From the NCBI RefSeq assembly GCF_030816195.1, contig NZ_JAUSXS010000001.1:2441501-2505500 (forward strand): a stretch of DNA of 64,000 nt. The letters are read 5' to 3'. Positions 1-7,140 of this stretch are shown one piece after another; the first letter of the stretch is position 1; each line of letters begins with the position of its first letter. The stretch comes from Pseudomonas sp. W4I3. GTDB lineage: Bacteria; Pseudomonadota; Gammaproteobacteria; Pseudomonadales; Pseudomonadaceae. The notes under the pieces were generated by a model, which saw only the letters and a program-made list of their open reading frames with translations, ran no database searches and was not told the origin of the DNA. A program made the position numbers and the translations under genes.

Positions 1-255
1 GTTCCATTGGCTGAAGGTCGTGCTCGTTGCCGTACCGCGCTGGGTGCGCGTGACGGTATTGCTGCCAAGAACCTGCTGGGCGCTATCCTCAACGAGGGTG
101 GCCTGGCACGTGAAGCCATCGGTCGCATCCAGGTCCGTGACAGCTTCTCCCTGGTGGAGCTGCCGGAAGACGGTCTGGAAAAACTGCTGGCCAAGCTGAA
201 AGACACACGCGTTGCCGGCAAGCAGTTGAAGCTGCGTCGCTACCGCGAAGATTGA
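1..255 (+). CDS. deaD: DEAD-box RNA helicase, C-terminal fragment
   Basis: The window opens inside this gene; only the last 84 residues and the stop are present. The fragment has the DbpA/CsdA-type C-terminal RNA-binding domain (AKNLLGAILNEGGL, then IGRIQVRDSFSLVELPE and TRVAGKQLKLRR), which anchors DEAD-box helicases to structured RNA during ribosome assembly and cold adaptation. The helicase core lies upstream of the window. Gene order with tpm, htpX and alaA downstream matches the deaD (PA2840) region of P. aeruginosa, which is why deaD is preferred over dbpA; the fragment alone cannot separate them. Confidence 0.75.
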   Translation, partial: VPLAEGRARCRTALGARDGIAAKNLLGAILNEGGLAREAIGRIQVRDSFSLVELPEDGLEKLLAKLKDTRVAGKQLKLRRYRED

Positions 256-284
256 TCCGCCCTTCGGGCTGATTGATCGCACAT

Positions 285-317
285 AAAAAATCCCCGACCG
301 GTTCGGGGATTTTTTTT
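285..317 (+). terminator. Rho-independent terminator after the helicase gene
   Basis: The stem TCCCCGA/TCGGGGA has a short CCGGT loop, is preceded by six A and followed by eight T. It lies 30 bases after the helicase stop and could also terminate in the other direction. Confidence 0.85.
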
Positions 318-490
318 GTCTCGGGTTCCGTATTTATCGTTTGGATTTTTTATCCGTTCAGGGCGCGCATCGGCTGAAGGTTAAACAAAACAGAGTGGAT
401 GCCTGCCTTGTTATCTTCAGTAAAGTCCGATGGTTGGTGGTAACCCAGATAGTTAATCTTTTTACTCTTGTCAATGAGCGAGGATAATCG

Positions 491-1672
491 ATGAACATTC
501 AAGGTAGTCCACTGGCACAGAGTTATGGGTCGTTACGGGATGTCGGGGTGGTCGTCTCCGATGCACCTATGAAAAAAGCTCCACATCCGATGCAGGCGAC
601 ACTGGATGGACTGGGTATTGATGTGAACTTGAATGACCGGTCAGCGCAGAACTCTCAAGGCGTGCGTACGGTCTTTGCTCAGAAAACTCCAACTGGGTAC
701 GACTTGAATACCGGGCTATTTATTAATGATCCTGCGCAGGGCGATCGGTATGGAGAGTTTAGGTTTTACTCAGGGTTGGGTGCAAAGAAATACCAAAGTC
801 CAGAGTGCAATGTGTTGAGTTTTGATAAGCCAAGTCTTGACCGCCTGAAGAGTACGTATCACGGCGTGGAGGGTGTTACGAAATTCTTGCATGAATTCCT
901 CAATTTGGCGCCCTGTAAGGACAGCGAGGGCTATCAACTTTCCCCCAAAAGATTCGAATATTTTTCGCCGAAGGACAGCGCATCAAATGGGTTTTTGATA
1001 TTCCCAAATTTGCCCTACATCGATATGAAAGAATATTCCGAGAGTGCGGAATCTCTCAAGAATAAGAAGGGCGGTGTAACCCTGGGCGCTTGGGCAATTC
1101 ATCCTAATCAACCAATGCCTTTGATAGAGCAGATGACAGGCGGCGCCGCTGCCCGTCGGGAGTTCAAAGGCGATGATAAGAGTAACTCACGAAACCTGGA
1201 CGAGATTGAGAAGGGGACCGGTGTCAAGTACCTTTCCTCTATTCTTGATCTGGATAAAAGCGATTTGCCCATGCTGGAAAAGTTAAAGGCAGATTCTTAT
1301 CGCCATCTTTCTGAAACGTATGACGTGAAGGCCGGGGAGGACAAAATTAAAATGTTTTTCCATTTTCCGGTTGCAGAAAAGACCGCAACGTTACACCTGC
1401 ATGTCTGGGCGAATAAGGCTGATCACCCGCTTAATAACGCTCGGTCATTCGAGCTTGATGAAATAATCAAGACCCTGTCCAGTGGAGGTACTGTAGAAAA
1501 TATGGTGCTTAACCGCAACGGTGGAAAGTTCTACGTGCCGACATCTGACACCATCGGTTCAATAGACGGAATCCCTAATGGCGGCGTGCGAAGTAATCCT
1601 CATGTCATGATGTACTCCTCTTCGCCTGATCTTACAAATTTACGCTGTATGACCCTTCAGGCTAACGGCTGA
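491..1672 (+). CDS. DcpS-like HIT-fold protein, accessory, candidate effector
   Basis: A 393-residue protein of unknown role. Residues about 245-330 resemble the C-terminal domain of eukaryotic scavenger decapping enzyme DcpS in order and spacing: YLSSILDLDKSDLPMLEKL, then KIKMFFHFP (H291), then LHLHVWAN (H302-L-H304-V-W306), then ARSFELDEIIKTL. In DcpS this region carries the H-x-H-x-H motif whose central His is the nucleophile that cleaves m7GpppN; that His appears kept (H304) while the third is Trp. DcpS-type enzymes hydrolyse cap dinucleotides. Residues 1-240 are unrecognised. The gene is AT-richer than its neighbours (781-840 has 23 G/C of 60, against 37 of 60 at 2821-2880 in tpm) and stands alone between core genes, which suggests transfer. 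A GAGCGAGG ribosome site precedes the ATG. A secreted or translocated role is inference; the fold assignment is by eye. Confidence 0.6.
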   Translation: MNIQGSPLAQSYGSLRDVGVVVSDAPMKKAPHPMQATLDGLGIDVNLNDRSAQNSQGVRTVFAQKTPTGYDLNTGLFINDPAQGDRYGEFRFYSGLGAKKYQSPECNVLSFDKPSLDRLKSTYHGVEGVTKFLHEFLNLAPCKDSEGYQLSPKRFEYFSPKDSASNGFLIFPNLPYIDMKEYSESAESLKNKKGGVTLGAWAIHPNQPMPLIEQMTGGAAARREFKGDDKSNSRNLDEIEKGTGVKYLSSILDLDKSDLPMLEKLKADSYRHLSETYDVKAGEDKIKMFFHFPVAEKTATLHLHVWANKADHPLNNARSFELDEIIKTLSSGGTVENMVLNRNGGKFYVPTSDTIGSIDGIPNGGVRSNPHVMMYSSSPDLTNLRCMTLQANG

Positions 1673-1849
1673 TATAGGTATTAGTCGATGACACTGACCG
1701 GCACTTTGGTGAAAATGGGTCGAACCAGCACCAAAGACAGTGGAAGTAACTATTCAATAGAGGATGCCGGTCATTTTTGTCAGTAGGATTCCAGTTGAAG
1801 GGGCCGATAGATATAGTGGGATGCGTTGCATTGATCCGCCAGCGGCGTG

Positions 1850-2617
1850 CTAATCAAACCGATAGATATCCATTCCCAGTGCACCCATAGTGAAACCCTG
1901 ATGCGTGACGCTAAATGCTTTTCCCGCGCCTCGCGCAAAGAATAACGGCAACAGATGTTCATCGCTGGGATGGCTGCGTTCGGCATGGGGGGCCAGGTGT
2001 CGATAGCCGTGCAGTGCGGTTTCATCATTGGCGTCGAGCCTCTCCACCATCCAGTCGCGAAAATCACGCGCCCAGGGTTCGATGCTTTCAGGCCCGGCGC
2101 GCCAGTCCAGTTCGCCCAGGTTATGGGTGATGCTGCCGGAACCGATTAAAAATACGTCTTGCCCGCGCAGGCTGGCTAGCGCATGTCCGACCCGTGTCTG
2201 CAGGGCCGGGCCCAGGCGACTGGGCAGCGATACCTGTACCACCGGGATATCCGCCGCCGGATACATCAGCGACAGCGGCACCCAGGTGCCATGGTCGAAG
2301 GGGCGGTGCTCATCGATCCGCGCGTCCAAGCCCTCGGCGTGAAGCAACTCGACGATTTCAGCTGCCAACCGGGGCTCGCCCGGCGCTGGATATTGCACGG
2401 CAAACAGCTCGCGAGGGAAGCCACCGAAGTCATGCCAGGTCTCGGGGGCAGCGCTGCCGCTGACTAGCAGCCCCTGGCTTTCCCAATGCGCCGATACCAC
2501 CACGATCGCCTTCGGGCGGGGCAGCTCGGCCGCCAGGCGCCGCAATGCCGGGCCGCTGGCGCCCGGTTGCAGGGCGAGCATGGGCGAACCGTGTGAGATA
2601 AACAGGCTGGGGAGCAT
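1850..2617 (-). CDS. ygiD: DODA-type extradiol dioxygenase (YgiD family)
   Basis: A 255-residue class III (LigB-fold) extradiol ring-cleaving dioxygenase of the 4,5-DOPA dioxygenase type. Visible family signatures are the N-terminal FISHGSPMLAL, VVVSAHWES, the HRPFDHGTWVPLSLMYP block and the C-terminal PHAERSHPSDEHLLPLFFA, which hold the metal-binding histidines. E. coli YgiD cleaves L-DOPA in vitro; the natural substrate is unknown. Start chosen at MLPSLFISHG because family members begin there; an upstream in-frame TTG at 2656 would add 13 residues with no family likeness. It is divergent from tpm. Confidence 0.85.
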   Translation of the reverse strand: MLPSLFISHGSPMLALQPGASGPALRRLAAELPRPKAIVVVSAHWESQGLLVSGSAAPETWHDFGGFPRELFAVQYPAPGEPRLAAEIVELLHAEGLDARIDEHRPFDHGTWVPLSLMYPAADIPVVQVSLPSRLGPALQTRVGHALASLRGQDVFLIGSGSITHNLGELDWRAGPESIEPWARDFRDWMVERLDANDETALHGYRHLAPHAERSHPSDEHLLPLFFARGAGKAFSVTHQGFTMGALGMDIYRFD

Positions 2618-2721
2618 AAAAGTGGGGCCTGGGTAATAATAGAATCCCATCTTCAATCAGATCATCGGTCTAAATCTAATATAAGTTTTAGTGCCTTTTG
2701 ATCGAATTTTTGAGGTGACCT

Positions 2722-3378
2722 ATGGAAGCCGAATTTTGGCAGGCGCGTTGGGCGAGCAATCAGATTGGCTTTCACTTGCCCGAAGTTAACCCCTATCTAC
2801 AGCGGTACTGGCCGCAGCTGGGACTGGCGGGCGGGGCCAAGGTGCTGGTGCCGTTATGTGGCAAAAGCCTGGATTTGGTATGGCTTGCCAGTCAGGGCTA
2901 TCGCGTGATGGGAGTCGAGCTATCTGAGCAGGCGGTTGAGGCGTTCTTCAGCGAGCAGGGGCTGGTGCCGCAGATCATTCGGCGGGGTGCTTTCAAGGTG
3001 TACCAGACGAGCCTGGTCGAAGTGTGGTGTGGCGATTTCTTCGCCCTCGACCCACAGGCAGTGGTCGATTGCAGCGGGCTGTATGACCGCGCGGCACTGA
3101 TCGCTTTGCCGCCGTTGATGCGGGTGCAATACACCGAGCGGCTCAATGAGTTGCTGGCCCGGGGCTGCAAGGGCCTGCTTATTACGCTCGATTATGACCA
3201 AGTACAAAAAGCCGGGCCGCCATTCGCAGTGGGCGATGATGAAGTGCGTGTGTTGCTGGGCGAGCATTGGGCGCTGGATGCGCTCGAAGCGCGGGACATT
3301 CTGAGTGAAAGCCCCAGGTTCGTTCAGGGCGGCGTTACCCGCCTTGAAGAGCGGGTTTATCGGTTGACCAAGGCTTGA
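2722..3378 (+). CDS. tpm: Thiopurine S-methyltransferase
   Basis: A 218-residue SAM-dependent methyltransferase, the usual length for bacterial Tpm. The N-terminal FWQARWASNQIGFHL, the SAM-site VLVPLCGKSLDLVWLASQGY and VVDCSGLYDRAALIALPP are typical. In Pseudomonas Tpm methylates selenite, tellurite and thiopurines to volatile or less toxic products in the cytoplasm. GAGGTGACCT is placed well before the ATG. It is monocistronic: divergent from the dioxygenase and convergent with htpX across a shared terminator. Confidence 0.95.
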   Translation: MEAEFWQARWASNQIGFHLPEVNPYLQRYWPQLGLAGGAKVLVPLCGKSLDLVWLASQGYRVMGVELSEQAVEAFFSEQGLVPQIIRRGAFKVYQTSLVEVWCGDFFALDPQAVVDCSGLYDRAALIALPPLMRVQYTERLNELLARGCKGLLITLDYDQVQKAGPPFAVGDDEVRVLLGEHWALDALEARDILSESPRFVQGGVTRLEERVYRLTKA

Positions 3379-3389
3379 ATTGCGGCATG

Positions 3390-3420
3390 AAAAAAGGGGC
3401 GATCCATTCGCCCCTTCTTA
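3390..3420. terminator. Bidirectional terminator between tpm and htpX
   Basis: The stem AAGGGGCGA/TCGCCCCTT with a TCCAT loop, flanked by A and T runs, lies between convergent tpm and htpX and can serve both. Confidence 0.8.
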
Positions 3421-3431
3421 TCTCGCTGCTA

Positions 3432-4319
3432 TCAGCCGCGACGACGCAATGCGTCAATCCGCTCTTCCAGCGGCGGGTGGCTCATGAACAGGCGAGCCAG
3501 GCCCTGCTTGATGCCGCCGTTGATCCCGAAGGCGGTCAGGCTGTCCGGCATATGCACCGGCAGGCCTTGTTCGGAGCGCAAGCGTTGCAGCGCGCCGATC
3601 ATTGCGCTGGTGCCCGCCAGGCGTGCGCCGGCTTCGTCTGCGCGGAATTCACGTTTGCGCGAGAACCACATCACGATGGCGCTTGCCAGGAAGCCCAGCA
3701 CCAGCTCGGCGAAGATGGTTGCCACGAAGTAGGCGATGCCGCGGCCTTCTTCGTTCTTGAAGATCACCTTGTCGACGAAGTTGCCGATGATTCGAGCAAA
3801 GAACATCACGAAGGTGTTCACCACACCCTGGACCAGCGCGAGGGTGACCATGTCGCCGTTGGCCACGTGGCCGATCTCGTGCGCCAGCACCGCTTTGACT
3901 TCGTCGGGCGAAAAGCGCTCCAGAAGCCCCTGGCTGACCGCCACCAGCGCGTCGTTCTTGTTCCAGCCGGTGGCGAAGGCGTTAGCCTCATAAGCAGGGA
4001 AAATCCCCACCTCGGGCATCTTGATGCCTGCTTCTTGAGACAACTGCTCCACGGTTTGCATCAGCCATTGCTCATGGCGAGTGCGTGGTTGAGTAATGAT
4101 CTGGGTGCTGGTGCTCATTTTCGCCATCCACTTGGAGATGAACAGCGAGAACAGCGAACCGGCAAAACCAAAGACCGCACAGAAAATCAGCAGCTGATTG
4201 AGGTTCAGATCAACCCCGTTGGCCGCCATGAACCCATTGAAGCCAAAAAGGCTCAGGGTGACGCTGGCAATCAGTACGACCGCCAGGTTAGTGGCCAAGA
4301 ACAGCAGGATGCGCATCAT
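3432..4319 (-). CDS. htpX: Membrane metalloprotease HtpX
   Basis: A 295-residue M48B zinc protease of inner-membrane quality control, which degrades misfolded membrane proteins with FtsH. Two N-terminal membrane segments (about 5-27 and 41-62), the zinc motif HEIGH at 147-151, and two further hydrophobic segments (about 160-215) before the third zinc ligand region FRADEAGA are visible. Length and the [11 protein letters not shown] start match the family. It is transcribed alone from a sigma70-like promoter at 4365-4393. Confidence 0.97.
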   Translation of the reverse strand: MMRILLFLATNLAVVLIASVTLSLFGFNGFMAANGVDLNLNQLLIFCAVFGFAGSLFSLFISKWMAKMSTSTQIITQPRTRHEQWLMQTVEQLSQEAGIKMPEVGIFPAYEANAFATGWNKNDALVAVSQGLLERFSPDEVKAVLAHEIGHVANGDMVTLALVQGVVNTFVMFFARIIGNFVDKVIFKNEEGRGIAYFVATIFAELVLGFLASAIVMWFSRKREFRADEAGARLAGTSAMIGALQRLRSEQGLPVHMPDSLTAFGINGGIKQGLARLFMSHPPLEERIDALRRRG

Positions 4320-4364
4320 GGTTGTAGAGTTCTCCTCATGCTTAATATGTCGCTTACTGCGGGG

Positions 4365-4393
4365 TATATAAGGTGCGGCATGGGGTGATTCAA
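4365..4393 (-). promoter_or_regulatory. Sigma70-like promoter of htpX
   Basis: On the minus strand TTGAAT, a 17-base spacer and TATATA lie 46-74 bases before the htpX start codon. The rest of the 303-base gap 4320-4622 holds only the weak hairpin at 4587-4609. A CpxR or heat-shock element was looked for but no convincing match was found. Confidence 0.55.
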
Positions 4394-4586
4394 CCGAGCG
4401 ACTATTTCAAACTGTGTCCTACAGCGAAAACGTAGCGCTTTGAAGGGATTTTCCCACAACAATTGCCTGTGTTACCTGGCCGTCAAGCATGTCGCACCCC
4501 CGCTAACATTGGGGTAGGGCGGCTGGCGCGGTGCCATCATCCTGTTCAGGGTGCCAGCGCCAGAGAAGTGTTGCCAGATAATCGCT

Positions 4587-4609
4587 GTACGACCCAATGA
4601 AGGTCGTAC
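4587..4609 (-). terminator. Hairpin after alaA, possible weak terminator
   Basis: Perfect 8-base arms GTACGACC/GGTCGTAC around a 7-base loop begin 14 bases after the alaA stop. No T run follows on the minus strand, so termination would be weak or Rho-assisted. Confidence 0.35.
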
Positions 4610-4622
4610 GGCAGCATTTCCC

Positions 4623-5834
4623 TTACTGGCGATAGGATTTCAGGAAGTTGCCGATGCGACCGATCGCCATATCCAGTTCATCCACGCGCGGCAAGGTCAC
4701 CACGCGGAAGTGATCCGGCCACGGCCAATTGAACGCGGTGCCTTGCACCACCAGCAGCTTTTCCGACAGCAGCAGGTCGAGCACGAATTTTTCGTCGTTG
4801 AGGATCGGGCAGACTTTTGGATCGATCCGCGGGAACGCGTACAACGCGCCCATGGGCTTCACGCAACTGACGCCCGGGATCGCATTGAGCAGCTCCCAGG
4901 TGCGGTTGCGTTGCTCCAGCAAACGACCCTGCGGCAATACGAGGTCGTTGATGCTCTGGTAACCGCCGAGGGCGGTCTGGATCGCGTGCTGGCTCGGCAC
5001 GTTGGCGCACAGGCGCATGTTGGCCAGCATGTCGATGCCTTCAATATAGCTCTGGGCGTTGTGCTTGGGCCCGGAAATGGCGATCCAGCCGGAGCGGAAC
5101 CCCGCCACGCGGTAGGACTTGGACAGGCCGTTGAAGGTCAGGCACAGCAGGTCTGGGGCCAGGGATGCGGTGCACACGTGCACCGCATCATCGTAAAGAA
5201 TCTTGTCGTAGATCTCGTCGGAGAACACCACCAGGTTGTGTTGGCGCGCCAGTTCGAGCATGCCTAGCAGCACTTCCTTGGAGTACACGGCGCCGGTGGG
5301 GTTGTTCGGATTGATGATCACCAGGGCCTTGGTGTTCGGAGTGATCTTGGCCTTGATATCGGCCAGGTCGGGGAACCAGTCGGCACCTTCGTCGCACAGG
5401 TAATGTACCGGGTGGCCACCGGCCAAGGTCACGGCGGCGGTCCACAACGGGTAATCCGGTGCTGGCACCAGCACTTCGTCGCCATTGTTGAGCAAGGCCT
5501 GCAGCGACATCACAATCAGTTCGGACACGCCATTGCCCAGGTAGATGTCTTCAATACCGACACCTTCTACCTGTTTCTGCTGGTAATACTGCATCACCGC
5601 CTTGCGTGCGCTGAACAGGCCTTTGGAGTCGCTGTAGCCTTGGGCGGTGGGCAGGTTGCGAATCACGTCCTGGAGAATTTCGTCTGGCGCTTCGAAACCA
5701 AAGGGCGCCGGGTTGCCAATGTTCAGCTTGAGGATGCGATGGCCTTCCTCTTCCAGGCGTTTGGCGTGCTTGAGCACCGGGCCGCGAATGTCGTAGCAGA
5801 CGTTAGCGAGCTTGTTCGATTTGCTGACCTGCAT
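4623..5834 (-). CDS. alaA: Alanine transaminase AlaA
   Basis: A 403-residue fold-type I PLP aminotransferase very like E. coli AlaA from end to end: VCYDIRGPVLKHAKRLEEEG at the N terminus, NIGNPAPFGF, PAPDYPLWTAAV, NPNNPTGAVYS, the PLP lysine K239 in NGLSKSYRVAGFRSGW, and FNWPWPDHFRVVTLPR near the C terminus. AlaA makes L-alanine from pyruvate and glutamate. Gene position between htpX and msrB matches P. aeruginosa PA2828. Divergent from msrB. Confidence 0.93.
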   Translation of the reverse strand: MQVSKSNKLANVCYDIRGPVLKHAKRLEEEGHRILKLNIGNPAPFGFEAPDEILQDVIRNLPTAQGYSDSKGLFSARKAVMQYYQQKQVEGVGIEDIYLGNGVSELIVMSLQALLNNGDEVLVPAPDYPLWTAAVTLAGGHPVHYLCDEGADWFPDLADIKAKITPNTKALVIINPNNPTGAVYSKEVLLGMLELARQHNLVVFSDEIYDKILYDDAVHVCTASLAPDLLCLTFNGLSKSYRVAGFRSGWIAISGPKHNAQSYIEGIDMLANMRLCANVPSQHAIQTALGGYQSINDLVLPQGRLLEQRNRTWELLNAIPGVSCVKPMGALYAFPRIDPKVCPILNDEKFVLDLLLSEKLLVVQGTAFNWPWPDHFRVVTLPRVDELDMAIGRIGNFLKSYRQ

Positions 5835-6038
5835 GGTGATGTGATCCCGAAAATGAACGATCCAGACGGTGCAAGCACTACCGTACTGTTGAATCCTGCG
5901 CGACTAGCACCCATAAATACGTTTGAATGGTGATGGCGCGGGTGCCAGACTGGCGTTTTGAAGAGGGCGCAATCATACGTGCCGCCTGATCCACGGAAAA
6001 GACACAGATCAGGGTTTTTCAGTTGCCGAGGTGTATCG

Positions 6039-6431
6039 ATGGACAAGTTGGAGAAAACACTCGAAGAATGGCGCGACATGCTCGACCCCGCGCAGTATCA
6101 GGTGTGCCGTCTCAAAGGCACCGAGCGGCCTTTTAGCGGCAAGTACAACGAGACCAAGACCGACGGCGTGTACCACTGCATTTGCTGCAATGAGCCGCTG
6201 TTCGATTCCGCCGCCAAGTTCGATTCAGGCTGCGGCTGGCCGAGCTTCTACGAGCCGATTGCCGATAGCGCGATGGTGGAAATCCGCGATGTCAGCCACG
6301 GCATGATTCGCACCGAAGTCACCTGCGCCAAGTGCGACGCGCACCTGGGGCACGTGTTCCCGGACGGTCCGCCGCCGACCGGCCTGCGCTACTGCATCAA
6401 CTCGGTGTGCCTGGACCTGGTGCCACGCTGA
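6039..6431 (+). CDS. msrB: Peptide methionine-R-sulfoxide reductase
   Basis: A 130-residue MsrB, which reduces methionine-R-sulfoxide in oxidised proteins. Zinc ligands C47/C50 and C96/C99, the resolving C65 in GCGWPSF and the catalytic C119 in RYCINS are all present. The start MDKLEKT is preceded by GAGG; upstream in-frame codons back to 5958 give no family sequence. Followed by gpx, the other peroxide-repair gene, after a REP doublet. Confidence 0.96.
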   Translation: MDKLEKTLEEWRDMLDPAQYQVCRLKGTERPFSGKYNETKTDGVYHCICCNEPLFDSAAKFDSGCGWPSFYEPIADSAMVEIRDVSHGMIRTEVTCAKCDAHLGHVFPDGPPPTGLRYCINSVCLDLVPR

Positions 6432-6455
6432 GTGCGCACCTGCTCGGTCAAATAA

Positions 6456-6553
6456 TGTGGGAGCGAGCGTGTTGGCGAAAAACACCTGGGCAGCGTGTCC
6501 GTTCTGAATAAACGCGGTGCCCCACGTTCTTCGCGAGCACGCTCGCTCCTACA
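6456..6553. repeat. REP doublet, GGAGCGAGC family (copy 1)
   Basis: Inverted arms TGTGGGAGCGAGCGTGTTGGCGAA and, in reverse, TGTAGGAGCGAGCGTGCTCG flank about 50 bases. The same palindrome family recurs at 11030-11138 and 41468-41567. It lies between msrB and gpx. Confidence 0.85.
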
Positions 6554-6654
6554 AAGCGCTGGGTTGATTGCATGCCATCACTGTCATCAATTGAGTTGAC
6601 GCAACTCAATGGCGGACTACCTTTCTGCTTCTTCCCCTAATCAGAGGCACTGCC

Positions 6655-7140
6655 ATGAGCGACAACTTGCTGAGCATCCCTTGCACCACCATCAAGGGTG
6701 AGCAAAAGACCTTGGCCGATTTCGCCGGCAAGGCCATTCTGGTGGTCAATACCGCCAGCAAGTGTGGTTTCACCCCACAGTACAAAGGCCTCGAGCAGCT
6801 CTGGCAGCAATACAAGGACCAGGGGCTGGTGGTGCTGGGCTTCCCGTGCAACCAGTTCGGCAAGCAGGAGCCGGGCAACGAAGGCGCAATCACCGAATTT
6901 TGCGAGCTGAACTTTGGCGTCAGTTTCCCCCTGTTCAAAAAAATCGACGTCAATGGCAGCGATGCCCACCCACTGTTCGTGCAGCTGAAAAAACAGGCGC
7001 CAGGCCTGCTGGGCTCGAAGAACATCAAGTGGAATTTCACCAAGTTCCTCATCGGGCGTGACGGCCAGCAGGTCAAGCGATTTGCACCCACAACAAAGCC
7101 CCAGGACCTGAGCCAGGAGATCGAAGCACTGCTTAAATGA
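6655..7140 (+). CDS. gpx: Glutathione peroxidase family (Cys type)
   Basis: A 161-residue thiol peroxidase of the BtuE/Gpx family. The peroxidatic Cys replaces selenocysteine at C37 in NTASKCGFTPQYKGL; the tetrad partners Gln (GFPCNQFGKQEPG) and Trp with Asn (KWNFTKF) are in place. It reduces H2O2 and organic hydroperoxides with thioredoxin or glutathione. In P. aeruginosa the homologue PA2826 is followed by ospR; here it runs directly, with an 8-base overlap of ends, into convergent sagS. Confidence 0.93.
   Translation: MSDNLLSIPCTTIKGEQKTLADFAGKAILVVNTASKCGFTPQYKGLEQLWQQYKDQGLVVLGFPCNQFGKQEPGNEGAITEFCELNFGVSFPLFKKIDVNGSDAHPLFVQLKKQAPGLLGSKNIKWNFTKFLIGRDGQQVKRFAPTTKPQDLSQEIEALLK

Noticed and set aside
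1687..1782. Inverted repeat TGACCGGCA to TGCCGGTCATTTTT as a terminator of the DcpS-like gene
   Set aside because: The loop is about 65 bases, too long for a standard intrinsic terminator; kept only as a note.
4394..4460. Heat-shock (sigma32) promoter for htpX
   Set aside because: A TTTGAAA and a CCCCAT are present on the minus strand but 19 bases apart, outside the usual spacing; the sigma70-like site at 4365-4393 fits better.
5958..6038. N-terminal extension of MsrB from 5958
   Set aside because: The 27 extra residues match no MsrB, and the GAGG ribosome site is placed for the ATG at 6039.
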